In this document: one piece after another, positions 53,391 to 61,325 of the stretch
How positions within the stretch are numbered: the stretch's first letter is position 1
How the letters are laid out: each line of letters opens with the position of its first letter
Origin: Pedobacter sp. Leaf250
GTDB taxonomy: Bacteria; Bacteroidota; Bacteroidia; Sphingobacteriales; Sphingobacteriaceae
DNA: 64,000 nt
Direction of reading: 5' to 3'
Assembly (NCBI RefSeq): GCF_920984735.1
Contig: NZ_CAKLBU010000017.1
Span: 39,365 to 103,364 of the forward strand
The notes under the pieces: generated by a model
What the model was told of the DNA's origin: nothing
The model's input: the letters and a program-made list of their open reading frames with translations, nothing else
Databases searched by the model: none
Made by a program: the position numbers and the translations under genes

Positions 53391-54873
53391 TGCTATTATT
53401 TCGGCGGTTATTATTTTTCCTGCGATTATTTCTGTTTTTGTTCTTGCTCTGTTCTGGTTTAACTCCTTCAACATTTTGCTCACCTTCTGCTTTTGCAATA
53501 GGTTTTTGTTGTGGTTTTGGCTGATTACCCTGAGGTTTTGGACCATTAACATGTTGTGGTTTTGGCACTGCCTGATGCTGAGGTTTTGGACCAGCATTTT
53601 GTGGTCGTGGCCCAGCGTTTTGCGGTCTGTTACCTTGCTGTGCTTTCTGACCGCCCTGTTGCGACCTGTTTGCATCTGCATTTTTATCACCAACTGGAAC
53701 ACGCTCTCTTCTATTATCGTTTTTATTATTTCGATTTTTTTGATTTCGGTTCTGGTTGTTTTTACCTTTCGAACGATCATCCAAACGGGTTAAACTATCC
53801 TGACCAACAACGTTTTCATAATCGAAAGATTTTTCAACCACAACCGGCGCAGCTATTTGAACAGCTTCTTCCTTTAAATTAGGCGCTTTTTTACCAGCCT
53901 TATTCATTGCCATGATTTCTTTCACACGAGCTGCTTTAACCGGAATCCAGTTTTCATCACCCTGATAACTAAACCACATAATTTTCTTGAAAATATCGGT
54001 TTTTTGGTGTCGGGCATAACCGGCTTCCGTGTCCAAATTTTCAATACGATCAGGAATATCCTTTAATGCATCTAAATAAGTATCCAATTCATAATTTAAA
54101 CAGCATTTTAACTTACCACATTGGCCAGCAAGCTTTAACGTATTTAAAGAAAGGTTTTGATAACGTGCCGCAGCAGTAGAAACCGTTTTAAAATTGGTTA
54201 ACCAAGTAGAGCAGCACAATTCGCGACCACAAGAGCCGATGCCGCCTAAACGGCCAGCTTCCTGGCGCATTCCGATCTGACGCATTTCGATGCGAATACG
54301 GAAACTTTCGGCCATTTTTTTAATCAGCTCACGAAAATCTACACGACCATCTGCAGTATAAAAAAATGTAGCCTTAGTTTTATCGGCCTGGTAATCTACA
54401 TCGCTAATTTTCATCTGCAAACGAAGATCTAAAGCCAGTTTGCGGGCCTTATGCATGGTTTCCCATTCCATTTCCTTGGCAGCATTCCATTTCTCTACAT
54501 CAGCTTCGGTTGCCTTGCGATAAATCTTTTTAACAACCTGATCCAATGAAGTTTTACGGCGTTTCATTTGTACACGCACCAATTCTCCCGTTAATGAAAC
54601 ATGGCCAACGTCGAAGCCGCCTGTTGGTCCTTCAACAGCAACCAACTCGCCAATTTCCAAATAAATGTTATCATTATTAAGGAAAAATTCTTTTCGCGAA
54701 CCTTTAAATTTTATTTCTGTAACCTGAAAAGGTTTATAACTTGAGGGCATATCCAAATTGGATAGCCAATCGTGAACTTCCATTGTTTGGCAGCCACCGG
54801 TACCGCATGAGCCATTACTTTTGCATCCATTAGGGGTGCAACCACCACCTGTTGAACAACTTCCACATCCCAT
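53362..54873 (-). CDS. ricT: PSP1-domain protein, RicT-like, with Cys-rich N-terminus and Q/N/P-rich tail
   Basis: A 503-residue cytoplasmic protein. The first 30 residues are cysteine- and glycine-rich (MGCGSCSTGGGCTPNGCKS). The core (about 50-320) is the PSP1/RicT domain with VAVEGPTGGFDVGHVSLTGE, IEMRQIGMRQEAGRLGGIG and two cysteine motifs, CGRELCCSTW and CGKLKCCLNYE, which in RicT bind an iron-sulfur cluster. The last 150 residues are low-complexity (PQNAGPRPQNAGPKPQ and similar, then asparagine/arginine runs). RicT in Bacillus acts in RNA processing; the role in Bacteroidota is not settled. It ends inside gldH and begins 2 bp after holB. Confidence 0.85.
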   Translation of the reverse strand: MGCGSCSTGGGCTPNGCKSNGSCGTGGCQTMEVHDWLSNLDMPSSYKPFQVTEIKFKGSRKEFFLNNDNIYLEIGELVAVEGPTGGFDVGHVSLTGELVRVQMKRRKTSLDQVVKKIYRKATEADVEKWNAAKEMEWETMHKARKLALDLRLQMKISDVDYQADKTKATFFYTADGRVDFRELIKKMAESFRIRIEMRQIGMRQEAGRLGGIGSCGRELCCSTWLTNFKTVSTAAARYQNLSLNTLKLAGQCGKLKCCLNYELDTYLDALKDIPDRIENLDTEAGYARHQKTDIFKKIMWFSYQGDENWIPVKAARVKEIMAMNKAGKKAPNLKEEAVQIAAPVVVEKSFDYENVVGQDSLTRLDDRSKGKNNQNRNQKNRNNKNDNRRERVPVGDKNADANRSQQGGQKAQQGNRPQNAGPRPQNAGPKPQHQAVPKPQHVNGPKPQGNQPKPQQKPIAKAEGEQNVEGVKPEQSKNKNRNNRRKNNNRRNNSNGSENKPAE

Positions 54874-54875
54874 AA

Positions 54876-56033
54876 CTAATTGTATATATATTGAGTCCCC
54901 GTAGGGAGCGTTTTAAACTTTATAATTTTTACCAACTGTAAAGATACATCTAAAAACAGAATTTTCGGGTTAGCATTCCTTTCGATATGGTAATGCGCTT
55001 TCTCCAACTCCCCAATTATTGCTTCCGCCATAGGTAATGTAAGCACATGTGTACTTAGCTTTTTTGCTGTTTCAAGCGTTAAAGGTGGCAATTTTACCAA
55101 ATCTTCAGCACCGCTTAAAATCAGGCAACACTCCCGCAAATAATTTACACCATATTTTAAAAAATTCTTCTGATTTTCTCTTCCCCACTTTGCAGCGTCG
55201 TCAGTAAAGTCGATTAATTCCGGCACTTTATTACTAAAACCATTACGCAACCAACTTGTAAATGTTCCCGAGCTATCGCTTTGCGTATCGGCAGCCAAAG
55301 CCTTCGCTTCAATTAAATTCCCATCGGCAAGAAAAGAATAATCAATTGACTGATGTTCCGTTAAGCCTTTTGAATTTAACAAATAATCCGTAACCTCTTT
55401 TCCGCTTAGCTTTGGAATTTTAACAATTTGCGTCCGCGATAAAATGGTAGTTAGAATCTGATCCTGACTTTGTGCAATTAAAAGAAAAAGTGTATTTGCC
55501 GGCGGTTCTTCAATCAATTTCAGCAAGGCATTTCCGGCTTTATCCAAATATTCGGGCAGCCACATTATTAAAACCTTGGTTTCAGCCTCAAAAGCTTTAT
55601 AGCTTAATTTTTTAATAATATCATGGCATTCTGCAATCGGGATATTCGCTTGTTTATTTGCCGCATCAAGTTTCGATCGCCAAATATCCATGTCGAAATA
55701 GGGATCATGCATCACCATGCTTCTCCACTCTTCCAATACATCTACAGCCGTTTTTGTATTGGCTGATGCGAAGAATGGATAAGAGAAATGCAAATCAGGA
55801 TGAATTAACCGCTCATATTTTCTGCAGCTTGAACATTCTCCGCAACTATCATTTTCTAATTTACTTTGGCAGTTAATGTATTGTGCATAAGCAATGGCCA
55901 GAGGTAAAGCACCAGAACCAACGGGCGATAAGAAGAGCTGCGCATGGCTTACACGGTTTTCGTTAACCGTTTGCACCAATTGTTGCTTAATTCTGTCTTG
56001 TCCGATGATTTCTTTAAACTGCATTTGGTGCAA
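54876..56033 (-). CDS. holB: DNA polymerase III subunit delta' (clamp loader)
   Basis: A 385-residue clamp-loader subunit. The N-terminus FKEIIGQDRIKQQLVQTVNE is typical of DnaX/HolB ATPases. The P-loop position reads SPVGSGALPLA without the lysine, as expected for the non-hydrolysing delta' of Bacteroidota. A zinc-binding knot is visible as CGECSSCRKYE, preceded by C52-type cysteine in INCQSKLEND. KLIEEPPANTLFLLIAQSQ and TILSRTQIVKIPKL match the SRC/sensor region. Start at 56033 or the next ATG 9 bases on. It precedes the ricT-like gene by 2 bp, an order also seen in other genomes. Confidence 0.88.
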   Translation of the reverse strand: MHQMQFKEIIGQDRIKQQLVQTVNENRVSHAQLFLSPVGSGALPLAIAYAQYINCQSKLENDSCGECSSCRKYERLIHPDLHFSYPFFASANTKTAVDVLEEWRSMVMHDPYFDMDIWRSKLDAANKQANIPIAECHDIIKKLSYKAFEAETKVLIMWLPEYLDKAGNALLKLIEEPPANTLFLLIAQSQDQILTTILSRTQIVKIPKLSGKEVTDYLLNSKGLTEHQSIDYSFLADGNLIEAKALAADTQSDSSGTFTSWLRNGFSNKVPELIDFTDDAAKWGRENQKNFLKYGVNYLRECCLILSGAEDLVKLPPLTLETAKKLSTHVLTLPMAEAIIGELEKAHYHIERNANPKILFLDVSLQLVKIIKFKTLPTGTQYIYN

Positions 56034-56276
56034 AATAAGAAATAGATACGAGAATTGAGGCTTCGTTATCCCGATCTTCTTTCAGAAGCCATATTTTTTA
56101 AATTAAAACGACATTTAATTTAATTAGAAAAGCAATGTTTAGTAATGCTTTTGTTCGGTTCGGTCCCTCTTTCCGCTATATCCCAAATTGTAACAATTTG
56201 GGTATGCCGCTTCAATAGGGTTTAGATAATAAATACAGAAGCTTTTTGGGCAAAAAACCCATTTACCGAAAAATCT

Positions 56277-56284
56277 TACCTTTG
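56277..56284 (+). promoter_or_regulatory. Candidate -7 element for ruvX
   Basis: TACCTTTG is a TAnnTTTG match 41 bp before the ruvX ATG at 56325. The -33 element is not clear. Confidence 0.4.
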
Positions 56285-56324
56285 AAGCTTTTAATTTATG
56301 ATAGCAACACGCTAAACTTTTTAT

Positions 56325-56741
56325 ATGGCTCGAATCCTTGCATTTGATTACGGAACTAAACGCATCGGCATTGCTGTAACCGATTCATTGCAGATCATTG
56401 CAACCGGATTGGATACCATTCACCCGAAAGACGCCATTGAGTACATTAAAAAATATTTGCTTACCGAGCAGGTTGAGGCTTTTGTTCTAGGCGATCCGAA
56501 ACAAATGGATGGATCAGATTCTGACTCCAAACAACATGTTAAAGGTTTTTCTACGCTGTTAAAAAAAGCTTTTCCAACTATTCCGCAGCATTGGGTTGAT
56601 GAACGTTTTACATCAAAAATGGCACAGCAAGCCATTATGCAAAGTGGGCTTAAAAAAATGGATAGAAGAGCTAAGGATCGGGTTGATACCATTGCAGCAA
56701 CCATCATTTTACAATATTTTATGGAAACAAACCGTTTATAA
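56325..56741 (+). CDS. ruvX: Putative Holliday-junction resolvase YqgF
   Basis: A 138-residue RNase H-fold protein. The first strand is AFDYGTKRIGIAVTDS with catalytic aspartate 7; FVLGDPKQMDGS at about 54-65, VDERFTSKMAQQ at about 90-101 and DRVDTIAATIIL at about 121-132 complete the YqgF set. In E. coli YqgF acts in 16S rRNA 5'-end processing, and resolvase activity has been shown for some homologues. It is the first gene of a rightward pair with the methyltransferase, 8 bp apart. Confidence 0.92.
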   Translation: MARILAFDYGTKRIGIAVTDSLQIIATGLDTIHPKDAIEYIKKYLLTEQVEAFVLGDPKQMDGSDSDSKQHVKGFSTLLKKAFPTIPQHWVDERFTSKMAQQAIMQSGLKKMDRRAKDRVDTIAATIILQYFMETNRL

Positions 56742-56749
56742 TCGAATAC

Positions 56750-57388
56750 ATGAGCCTGATAAACGACGATTTACAACAATTACTAATCAACTATTGCGAG
56801 CCTGAAAGTGAGTTGCTCCAGCACATCGATCGCGAAACCAACCTAAAAGTTTTAATGCCAAGGATGCTATCTGGCCATTACCAGGGCAGGGTTTTAAGCA
56901 TGTTGAGCAAAATGGTTTCACCAAAAAGAATTTTAGAAATTGGCACTTTTACCGGTTATGCCACACTTTGTTTAGCAGAAGGTTTAACCACCGATGGAAA
57001 AATCTATACCCTTGATATAAATGCCGAACTGGAAGATATGGTACGGGCAAATTTTGCTAAATCTATAAATTGCAACAAAATAAACTACATCCTAGGCGAT
57101 GCCAGCGAAACAGTAAACCAGTTGGATGAAACTTTCGATATCGTTTTTATTGATGCTGATAAGAAAAACAATGGCACATATTACGACTTAATTTTTGATC
57201 GCGTTCGCCCGGGAGGAATTATCATTGTGGATAACGTGCTATGGAGTGGAAAAGTACTTCAGGATAAACAAGACAAAGACACGAAGAATATCACTAGTTT
57301 TAATGATAAAATAGCTGCAGATGAACGGGTTGAGAAATTAATATTGCCTGTGAGAGATGGGCTATTTGTAATTAGAAAACTCGGTTAA
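56750..57388 (+). CDS. Class I SAM-dependent O-methyltransferase
   Basis: A 212-residue protein of the O-methyltransferase family 3 (catechol/caffeoyl-CoA type; related to TrmR, a tRNA modification enzyme). The SAM-binding motif is ILEIGTFTGYATLCLAEGL at about 62-80; IYTLDINAE follows and DIVFIDADKKNNGTYYD at about 124-140 is the metal-binding acidic block. IIIVDNVLWSGKV at about 152-164 completes the family pattern. Natural substrate unknown. It follows ruvX closely, so is co-transcribed with it. Confidence 0.88.
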   Translation: MSLINDDLQQLLINYCEPESELLQHIDRETNLKVLMPRMLSGHYQGRVLSMLSKMVSPKRILEIGTFTGYATLCLAEGLTTDGKIYTLDINAELEDMVRANFAKSINCNKINYILGDASETVNQLDETFDIVFIDADKKNNGTYYDLIFDRVRPGGIIIVDNVLWSGKVLQDKQDKDTKNITSFNDKIAADERVEKLILPVRDGLFVIRKLG

Positions 57389-57426
57389 CTGAATAATTGT
57401 GAAACCGTTTAACTGAAATAAAAAAT

Positions 57427-57454
57427 CGTCATTGCTTCGTACCTCGCAATGACG
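57427..57454. repeat. REP-like palindromic repeat
   Basis: CGTCATTGC (57427-57435) and GCAATGACG (57446-57454) flank a 10-nt centre. CGTCATTGCGAGG read on the minus strand is the core of a dispersed palindrome known from many Bacteroidota genomes. It lies between the methyltransferase and wall-hydrolase genes. Confidence 0.6.
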
Positions 57455-57469
57455 CCAAAATGAAAAAGA

Positions 57470-58141
57470 ATGAAAAATATACTTACTTTTTGCCTTTTGC
57501 TTTTAAGTGTTACCATCACCAAAGCACAAAACACAGAAGATTATATTGCAGAACATGTTGATGTTGCCCAAGAATTGATGCGTGATCACAAAATACCGGC
57601 TAGTATTATTTTAGCAGTAGCCATTCATGAATCAGCCGCCGGAAACAGCCGAATTGCGCAACATTTAAACAACCATTTTGGTGTTAAAGGACCAAATAAT
57701 AATGAGGAGATTCGCTCTGCCTACCGTGATTATGATAGTGATGAAGAATCTTACAACCATTTTGTAGAAATTATGGAAACCCGTGCACCTTTTAACAGTT
57801 TGTTTGGCAAATATGATCAATACGATTACAAAGGTTGGGCAAAGGGAATCCAAAGATCTGGTTATGCCAGCAGCCGGACCTGGGCAAGCCAGGTAATTGC
57901 AATGGTAAACAAATATGATCTTTTTCAATATGATGATCGCCCTGAGGGATACACAGAACCCGTACATAAAACATCTGTTTACCACCGCAAGAAAAGATCT
58001 ACATCAAGAATTTATACCGTGAAAGCAGGCGATAACTTAGGCGTTATTGCTAAAAAGAAGGGCACAACCATTAAAACCTTAATGAAAAAGAACGGACTTA
58101 AAAAAGTAAGTTTAAAGCCAGGCCAAAATATCAAGTTTTAA
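57470..58141 (+). CDS. Secreted glucosaminidase with LysM domain (copy 1)
   Basis: A 223-residue exported protein. Signal peptide to about residue 19 (TKAQ), then a glucosaminidase domain (GH73 type) at about 30-150 with ASIILAVAIHESAAGNSRIA, where the glutamate is the likely catalytic acid, and NNHFGVKG. A single LysM domain is at about 176-223 (YTVKAGDNLGVIAKKKGTTI). It would cut the glycan backbone of peptidoglycan in the periplasm. The next gene is a paralogue in the same orientation, 69 bp later, so the pair probably arose by tandem duplication. Confidence 0.88.
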   Translation: MKNILTFCLLLLSVTITKAQNTEDYIAEHVDVAQELMRDHKIPASIILAVAIHESAAGNSRIAQHLNNHFGVKGPNNNEEIRSAYRDYDSDEESYNHFVEIMETRAPFNSLFGKYDQYDYKGWAKGIQRSGYASSRTWASQVIAMVNKYDLFQYDDRPEGYTEPVHKTSVYHRKKRSTSRIYTVKAGDNLGVIAKKKGTTIKTLMKKNGLKKVSLKPGQNIKF

Positions 58142-58210
58142 GTGTTATATAATACGTTAAGTCATCACCATCAAATAACCATTTAAAGAATTTTATCAAT
58201 TAAATATATA

Positions 58211-59053
58211 ATGCATTCATCCTACCGTTTATCTTTTCTGTTCCTTCTGTTAGTATTTATTAGCTCTTGCAGTTCACGAAAGTTTTCAAAAAACAACAAG
58301 CAGATTGAAAAGGCGGCAAATAAAGCAAATAACAATGCTTACAAAAGCTATAACACATTAAGTTACATTGACGAATTTAAAGCGGTTGCCATTGAGGAAA
58401 TGAATGCTTTTGGAATACCTGCAAGTATAACCCTTGCTCAGGGTATTTTAGAATCAGGTAGTGGGAACAGCGATTTAGCCAAGTATGCGAACAACCATTT
58501 CGGTATTAAATGTACTTCCGATTGGAAAGGAAAAAATTATTTCCGCGATGATGACCAAAAAAACGATTGTTTCCGTGTGTATAAGGATGCTCGTGAGTCT
58601 TTTAAAGATCACTCCGAATTTTTGAAACGCAAACGTTATAGCTTTTTATTTCAATTGGATAAAAACGACTACAAGAGTTGGGCGCAAGGTTTAAAAACCG
58701 CAGGTTATGCCACTAATCCGAAATATCCCGATTTACTGATTAACATGATAGAAAAATATCAGCTTTATCAATATGATCAATCGGAAAGTGAAAAACAAAA
58801 AATTGCCCGTGAGGACCGAGTTTTTGCAGAAATCAATCAAAATATTCCACAAGAGAAGAAGAAATTTACACCAGTTGATACGCCACCTCCAGGCGCCAAG
58901 CCTATTTTAGCCGATGGAACCTACACAGTTATAAAAGGCGATACCCTTTACAACATTGCCAAACGTTTCAATTTATCTGTTGACGAACTAAAAATGCTAA
59001 ATGAAATGACTACTGATGGCATTAAACTTGGGCAGGTACTTAAGGTTAAATAA
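58211..59053 (+). CDS. Glucosaminidase lipoprotein with LysM domain (copy 2)
   Basis: A 280-residue paralogue of the preceding protein. The signal peptide ends in a lipobox (FISSC, cysteine 20), so this copy is membrane-anchored. Glucosaminidase domain at about 55-195 with ASITLAQGILESGSGNSDLA and NNHFGIKCTS; single LysM domain at about 234-280 (YTVIKGDTLYNIAKRFNLSV). A 30-residue proline-rich linker separates them. It would act in wall turnover together with copy 1, with the anchor setting its location. Confidence 0.88.
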   Translation: MHSSYRLSFLFLLLVFISSCSSRKFSKNNKQIEKAANKANNNAYKSYNTLSYIDEFKAVAIEEMNAFGIPASITLAQGILESGSGNSDLAKYANNHFGIKCTSDWKGKNYFRDDDQKNDCFRVYKDARESFKDHSEFLKRKRYSFLFQLDKNDYKSWAQGLKTAGYATNPKYPDLLINMIEKYQLYQYDQSESEKQKIAREDRVFAEINQNIPQEKKKFTPVDTPPPGAKPILADGTYTVIKGDTLYNIAKRFNLSVDELKMLNEMTTDGIKLGQVLKVK

Positions 59054-59101
59054 TGTTAATCGTAAACTTTGCGCAATAGATATTTGTAGTTTTGTAAACA
59101 C

Positions 59102-59854
59102 ATGAAACTTTTTGCTGCCTTTATTTTTTTACTTTGCTTGTCTACAGCGCTTTTTGCACAAACAAAACCTGTGCAGGGAATCGTTATAGATAAGGAAACC
59201 AAGCAACGGCTGGCAAAAGTGTACATTTACAATATTCGTACGGGAGACGGTTTGTACAACAACACAAAAGGAGAATTTAGCACTTATGCCAATCCAGGCG
59301 ATACTCTGGTGGCTGCTTTATCGGGCTATGGTGTAGACACAATCGTTTTCAAAGGGCAAACGGCTGCCTATTTTCAATTAAAATCGTTAGGAATTAGATT
59401 GAGGGATGTTGTAATTGCCCAAAAAAGGTTAACACCGCAACAGCAATATGAAAAGTCGGTAAGCGAATACCGCTACCAAACCATGAAGGGCAGTAGCAAA
59501 GATCTTTTGAATTTAGGAACGGGCGGCGTTGGTTTGGGCATCGATGCAATTTATAATTTATTGAGCCGCCAGGGAAGAAATGCCCGCCACCTGCAAAAAA
59601 TACTGGAGAAAGATTATCGCGAAGATTTAATCGATTACCGATTTAAAGCATCATTAGTTGAGCAGGTTTTAGGCATTAAAGATACCGAACTGGAAGATTT
59701 TATGCAGCAGTACCGCCCAACTTATCAATTCGTACTCGATGCAGACGATTACGCCTTTAATATATTTATTCGCAACGCTTACCGAAGCTATCGCATGAAT
59801 CCTAAAGCTTTGCAATTGCCTCCATTACCAAAACTAACGATTGAGAAATTGTGA
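59102..59854 (+). CDS. CarboxypepD_reg-like exported protein
   Basis: A 250-residue protein with a signal peptide (to about 19, ALFAQ) and a CarboxypepD_reg-like beta-sandwich domain at about 24-105 (KPVQGIVIDKETKQRLAKVY, VVIAQKRLTPQQ at its end). The C-terminal 140 residues are helical and charged (LLSRQGRNARHLQKILEKD), with no motif I know. Proteins of this layout are common in Bacteroidota, often beside small envelope proteins; function unknown. It overlaps the next gene by 4 bp. Confidence 0.75.
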   Translation: MKLFAAFIFLLCLSTALFAQTKPVQGIVIDKETKQRLAKVYIYNIRTGDGLYNNTKGEFSTYANPGDTLVAALSGYGVDTIVFKGQTAAYFQLKSLGIRLRDVVIAQKRLTPQQQYEKSVSEYRYQTMKGSSKDLLNLGTGGVGLGIDAIYNLLSRQGRNARHLQKILEKDYREDLIDYRFKASLVEQVLGIKDTELEDFMQQYRPTYQFVLDADDYAFNIFIRNAYRSYRMNPKALQLPPLPKLTIEKL

Positions 59855-60174
59855 GGCCGCCAATTTTAATCGTAAAGAAGTTACCAGCAGCCGGAATGGC
59901 AGTTTTTCCATTTATTTTGCTGAAATCTGAACGCTTCAAGTCTGATCCGGAAATTATTAATCATGAAAAAATTCATTTAAGGCAACAGTTGGAATTGTTG
60001 ATTTTGCCCTTTTATATTTTATATCTAATCAATTACTTATTTAACTTGATTATTTATAAAAAACACCACTTGGCATACCGTAAAATCATTTTCGAAAAAG
60101 AGGCTTATCAACATGAAAGTGATTTAAATTATCTTCGGAATAACAACTGGTATGGCTGGGTTAAATCGATATAG
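59851..60174 (+). CDS. Small membrane protein with HExxH-like motif
   Basis: A 107-residue protein starting at GTG, overlapping the previous gene by 4 bp (GTGA). It has an HEKIH zinc-binding-type motif at about 39-43 and one hydrophobic helix at about 52-72 (ILPFYILYLINYLFNLIIY). A conserved downstream glutamate/histidine stretch is FEKEAYQHESDLNYL. Similar short proteins in Bacteroidota resemble fragments of M56/M48-type peptidases, but peptidase activity has not been shown as far as I know. Hypothetical; translational coupling suggests it works with its neighbour. Confidence 0.6.
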   Translation: MRPPILIVKKLPAAGMAVFPFILLKSERFKSDPEIINHEKIHLRQQLELLILPFYILYLINYLFNLIIYKKHHLAYRKIIFEKEAYQHESDLNYLRNNNWYGWVKSI

Positions 60175-60266
60175 TGAGCTGAATTCGGCATTTTAGTCGT
60201 TTGTAATTAGACATCATTTTGTTAAAACCTTTTTATCTATAGAATTTTTGTTTTTCTTTGTAACCA

Positions 60267-61268
60267 ATGAAAAATTGTTTAGCCGCCCTAATCCTTATTC
60301 TAAGTATCTGCTCTACAAAATTATATGCACAGGTAATTGATACCATCCCGATCAATACAAAAGACCTGAACATTAAATTAAAACGCAGTCCTTTACCTAG
60401 TAGGCAAGGTCCGTTAAATTTCGAGCCAGTAAAAATTCCGCCCTTTATTGTTAATGCAAAAGTAAATTACTGGAAAACCAAAACAGCTATTGGCATCAAT
60501 GTCAATCAGGCACAGTTTAGCGATAACTGGAAAGGTGGCGGCGTAAATTCTGTTGCGGTTGGTGGATTACTGAATTGGAAAGCTGAATACAATAAAAACA
60601 ACTATAGCTATGTAAGCGAAGTTATTTTGCAGTATGGTAAAATCAAAAACAAGGATCAGCTGCAAAAGAAAACCAACGACCGTATTTTTTGGGATAACAA
60701 AGCTTCATTTCAACTATCAAAAAACTGGTTCTTTTTCGGCTCTGTTAACTTCGAATCGCAGTTTGATAGTGGGTATCGCTATTTTAGAGATGGAAATGGA
60801 GAAGAACAACAGGTGTTGATTTCTAGGTTTATGTCGCCTGGTTATTTAACCGAATCAATTGGTTTTGAGTATAAGCCAAATAAATATTTCTCTACCCGAA
60901 TTGGTACTGGTACTGCCCGCCAAACTTTTGTGTTGGATACTGCTGTTTACGATAATAAAGCAAATGTATTTGGTGTTGATAAAGGCAAACATTTTAGAAA
61001 CGAGCTGGCTTTTCAGGTGGTAAGTGCTTTTGACAAAGACATTTTCAAAAACACCAACCTAAAGGCACGTTATGCCATGTTTATTCCTTATGAAGATATT
61101 GCTGTAAAACGCATCGACCATCGGTTAGACGTAGCCTTAACGGCGAAAATCAATCGTTTTATGAATACCAGCTTAACTGGTGTAATATTGTTTGATACGG
61201 ATACCGATGCAAAAGTACAGGCCAGTCAAACTTTGGCATTGGGTTTTGCCTTCGTGTTCCCGAGGTAG
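60267..61268 (+). CDS. DUF3078-type outer-membrane protein
   Basis: A 333-residue exported protein with a signal peptide (to about 22, LYAQ) and a mostly beta-strand body ending in QASQTLALGFAFVFPR, a terminal phenylalanine-rich strand of barrel proteins. The block WKTKTAIGINVNQAQFSDNW followed by GGGVNSVAVGG identifies DUF3078 proteins of Bacteroidota. Function unknown; probably a small outer-membrane barrel. It converges with the DUF5916 gene. Confidence 0.82.
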   Translation: MKNCLAALILILSICSTKLYAQVIDTIPINTKDLNIKLKRSPLPSRQGPLNFEPVKIPPFIVNAKVNYWKTKTAIGINVNQAQFSDNWKGGGVNSVAVGGLLNWKAEYNKNNYSYVSEVILQYGKIKNKDQLQKKTNDRIFWDNKASFQLSKNWFFFGSVNFESQFDSGYRYFRDGNGEEQQVLISRFMSPGYLTESIGFEYKPNKYFSTRIGTGTARQTFVLDTAVYDNKANVFGVDKGKHFRNELAFQVVSAFDKDIFKNTNLKARYAMFIPYEDIAVKRIDHRLDVALTAKINRFMNTSLTGVILFDTDTDAKVQASQTLALGFAFVFPR

Positions 61269-61279
61269 AGGGGAATTTG

Positions 61280-61311
61280 AAGTATAAAGTTCAGAGTGTA
61301 AAGTTTAAAGT
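61280..61311. repeat. Short AAAGT-rich repeat between convergent genes
   Basis: AAGT/AAAGT recurs four times within 32 bp, then a 12-bp GGAATTAATTCC palindrome (61314-61325) abuts the next stop codon. Possibly a weak terminator; no hairpin with a U-tract. Confidence 0.3.
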
Positions 61312-61325
61312 CAGGAATTAATTCC

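Noticed and set aside
53391..53780. Long N-terminal extension of gldH
   Set aside because: It is the anti-phase reading of the low-complexity ricT tail; the lipoprotein signal starts at 53390.
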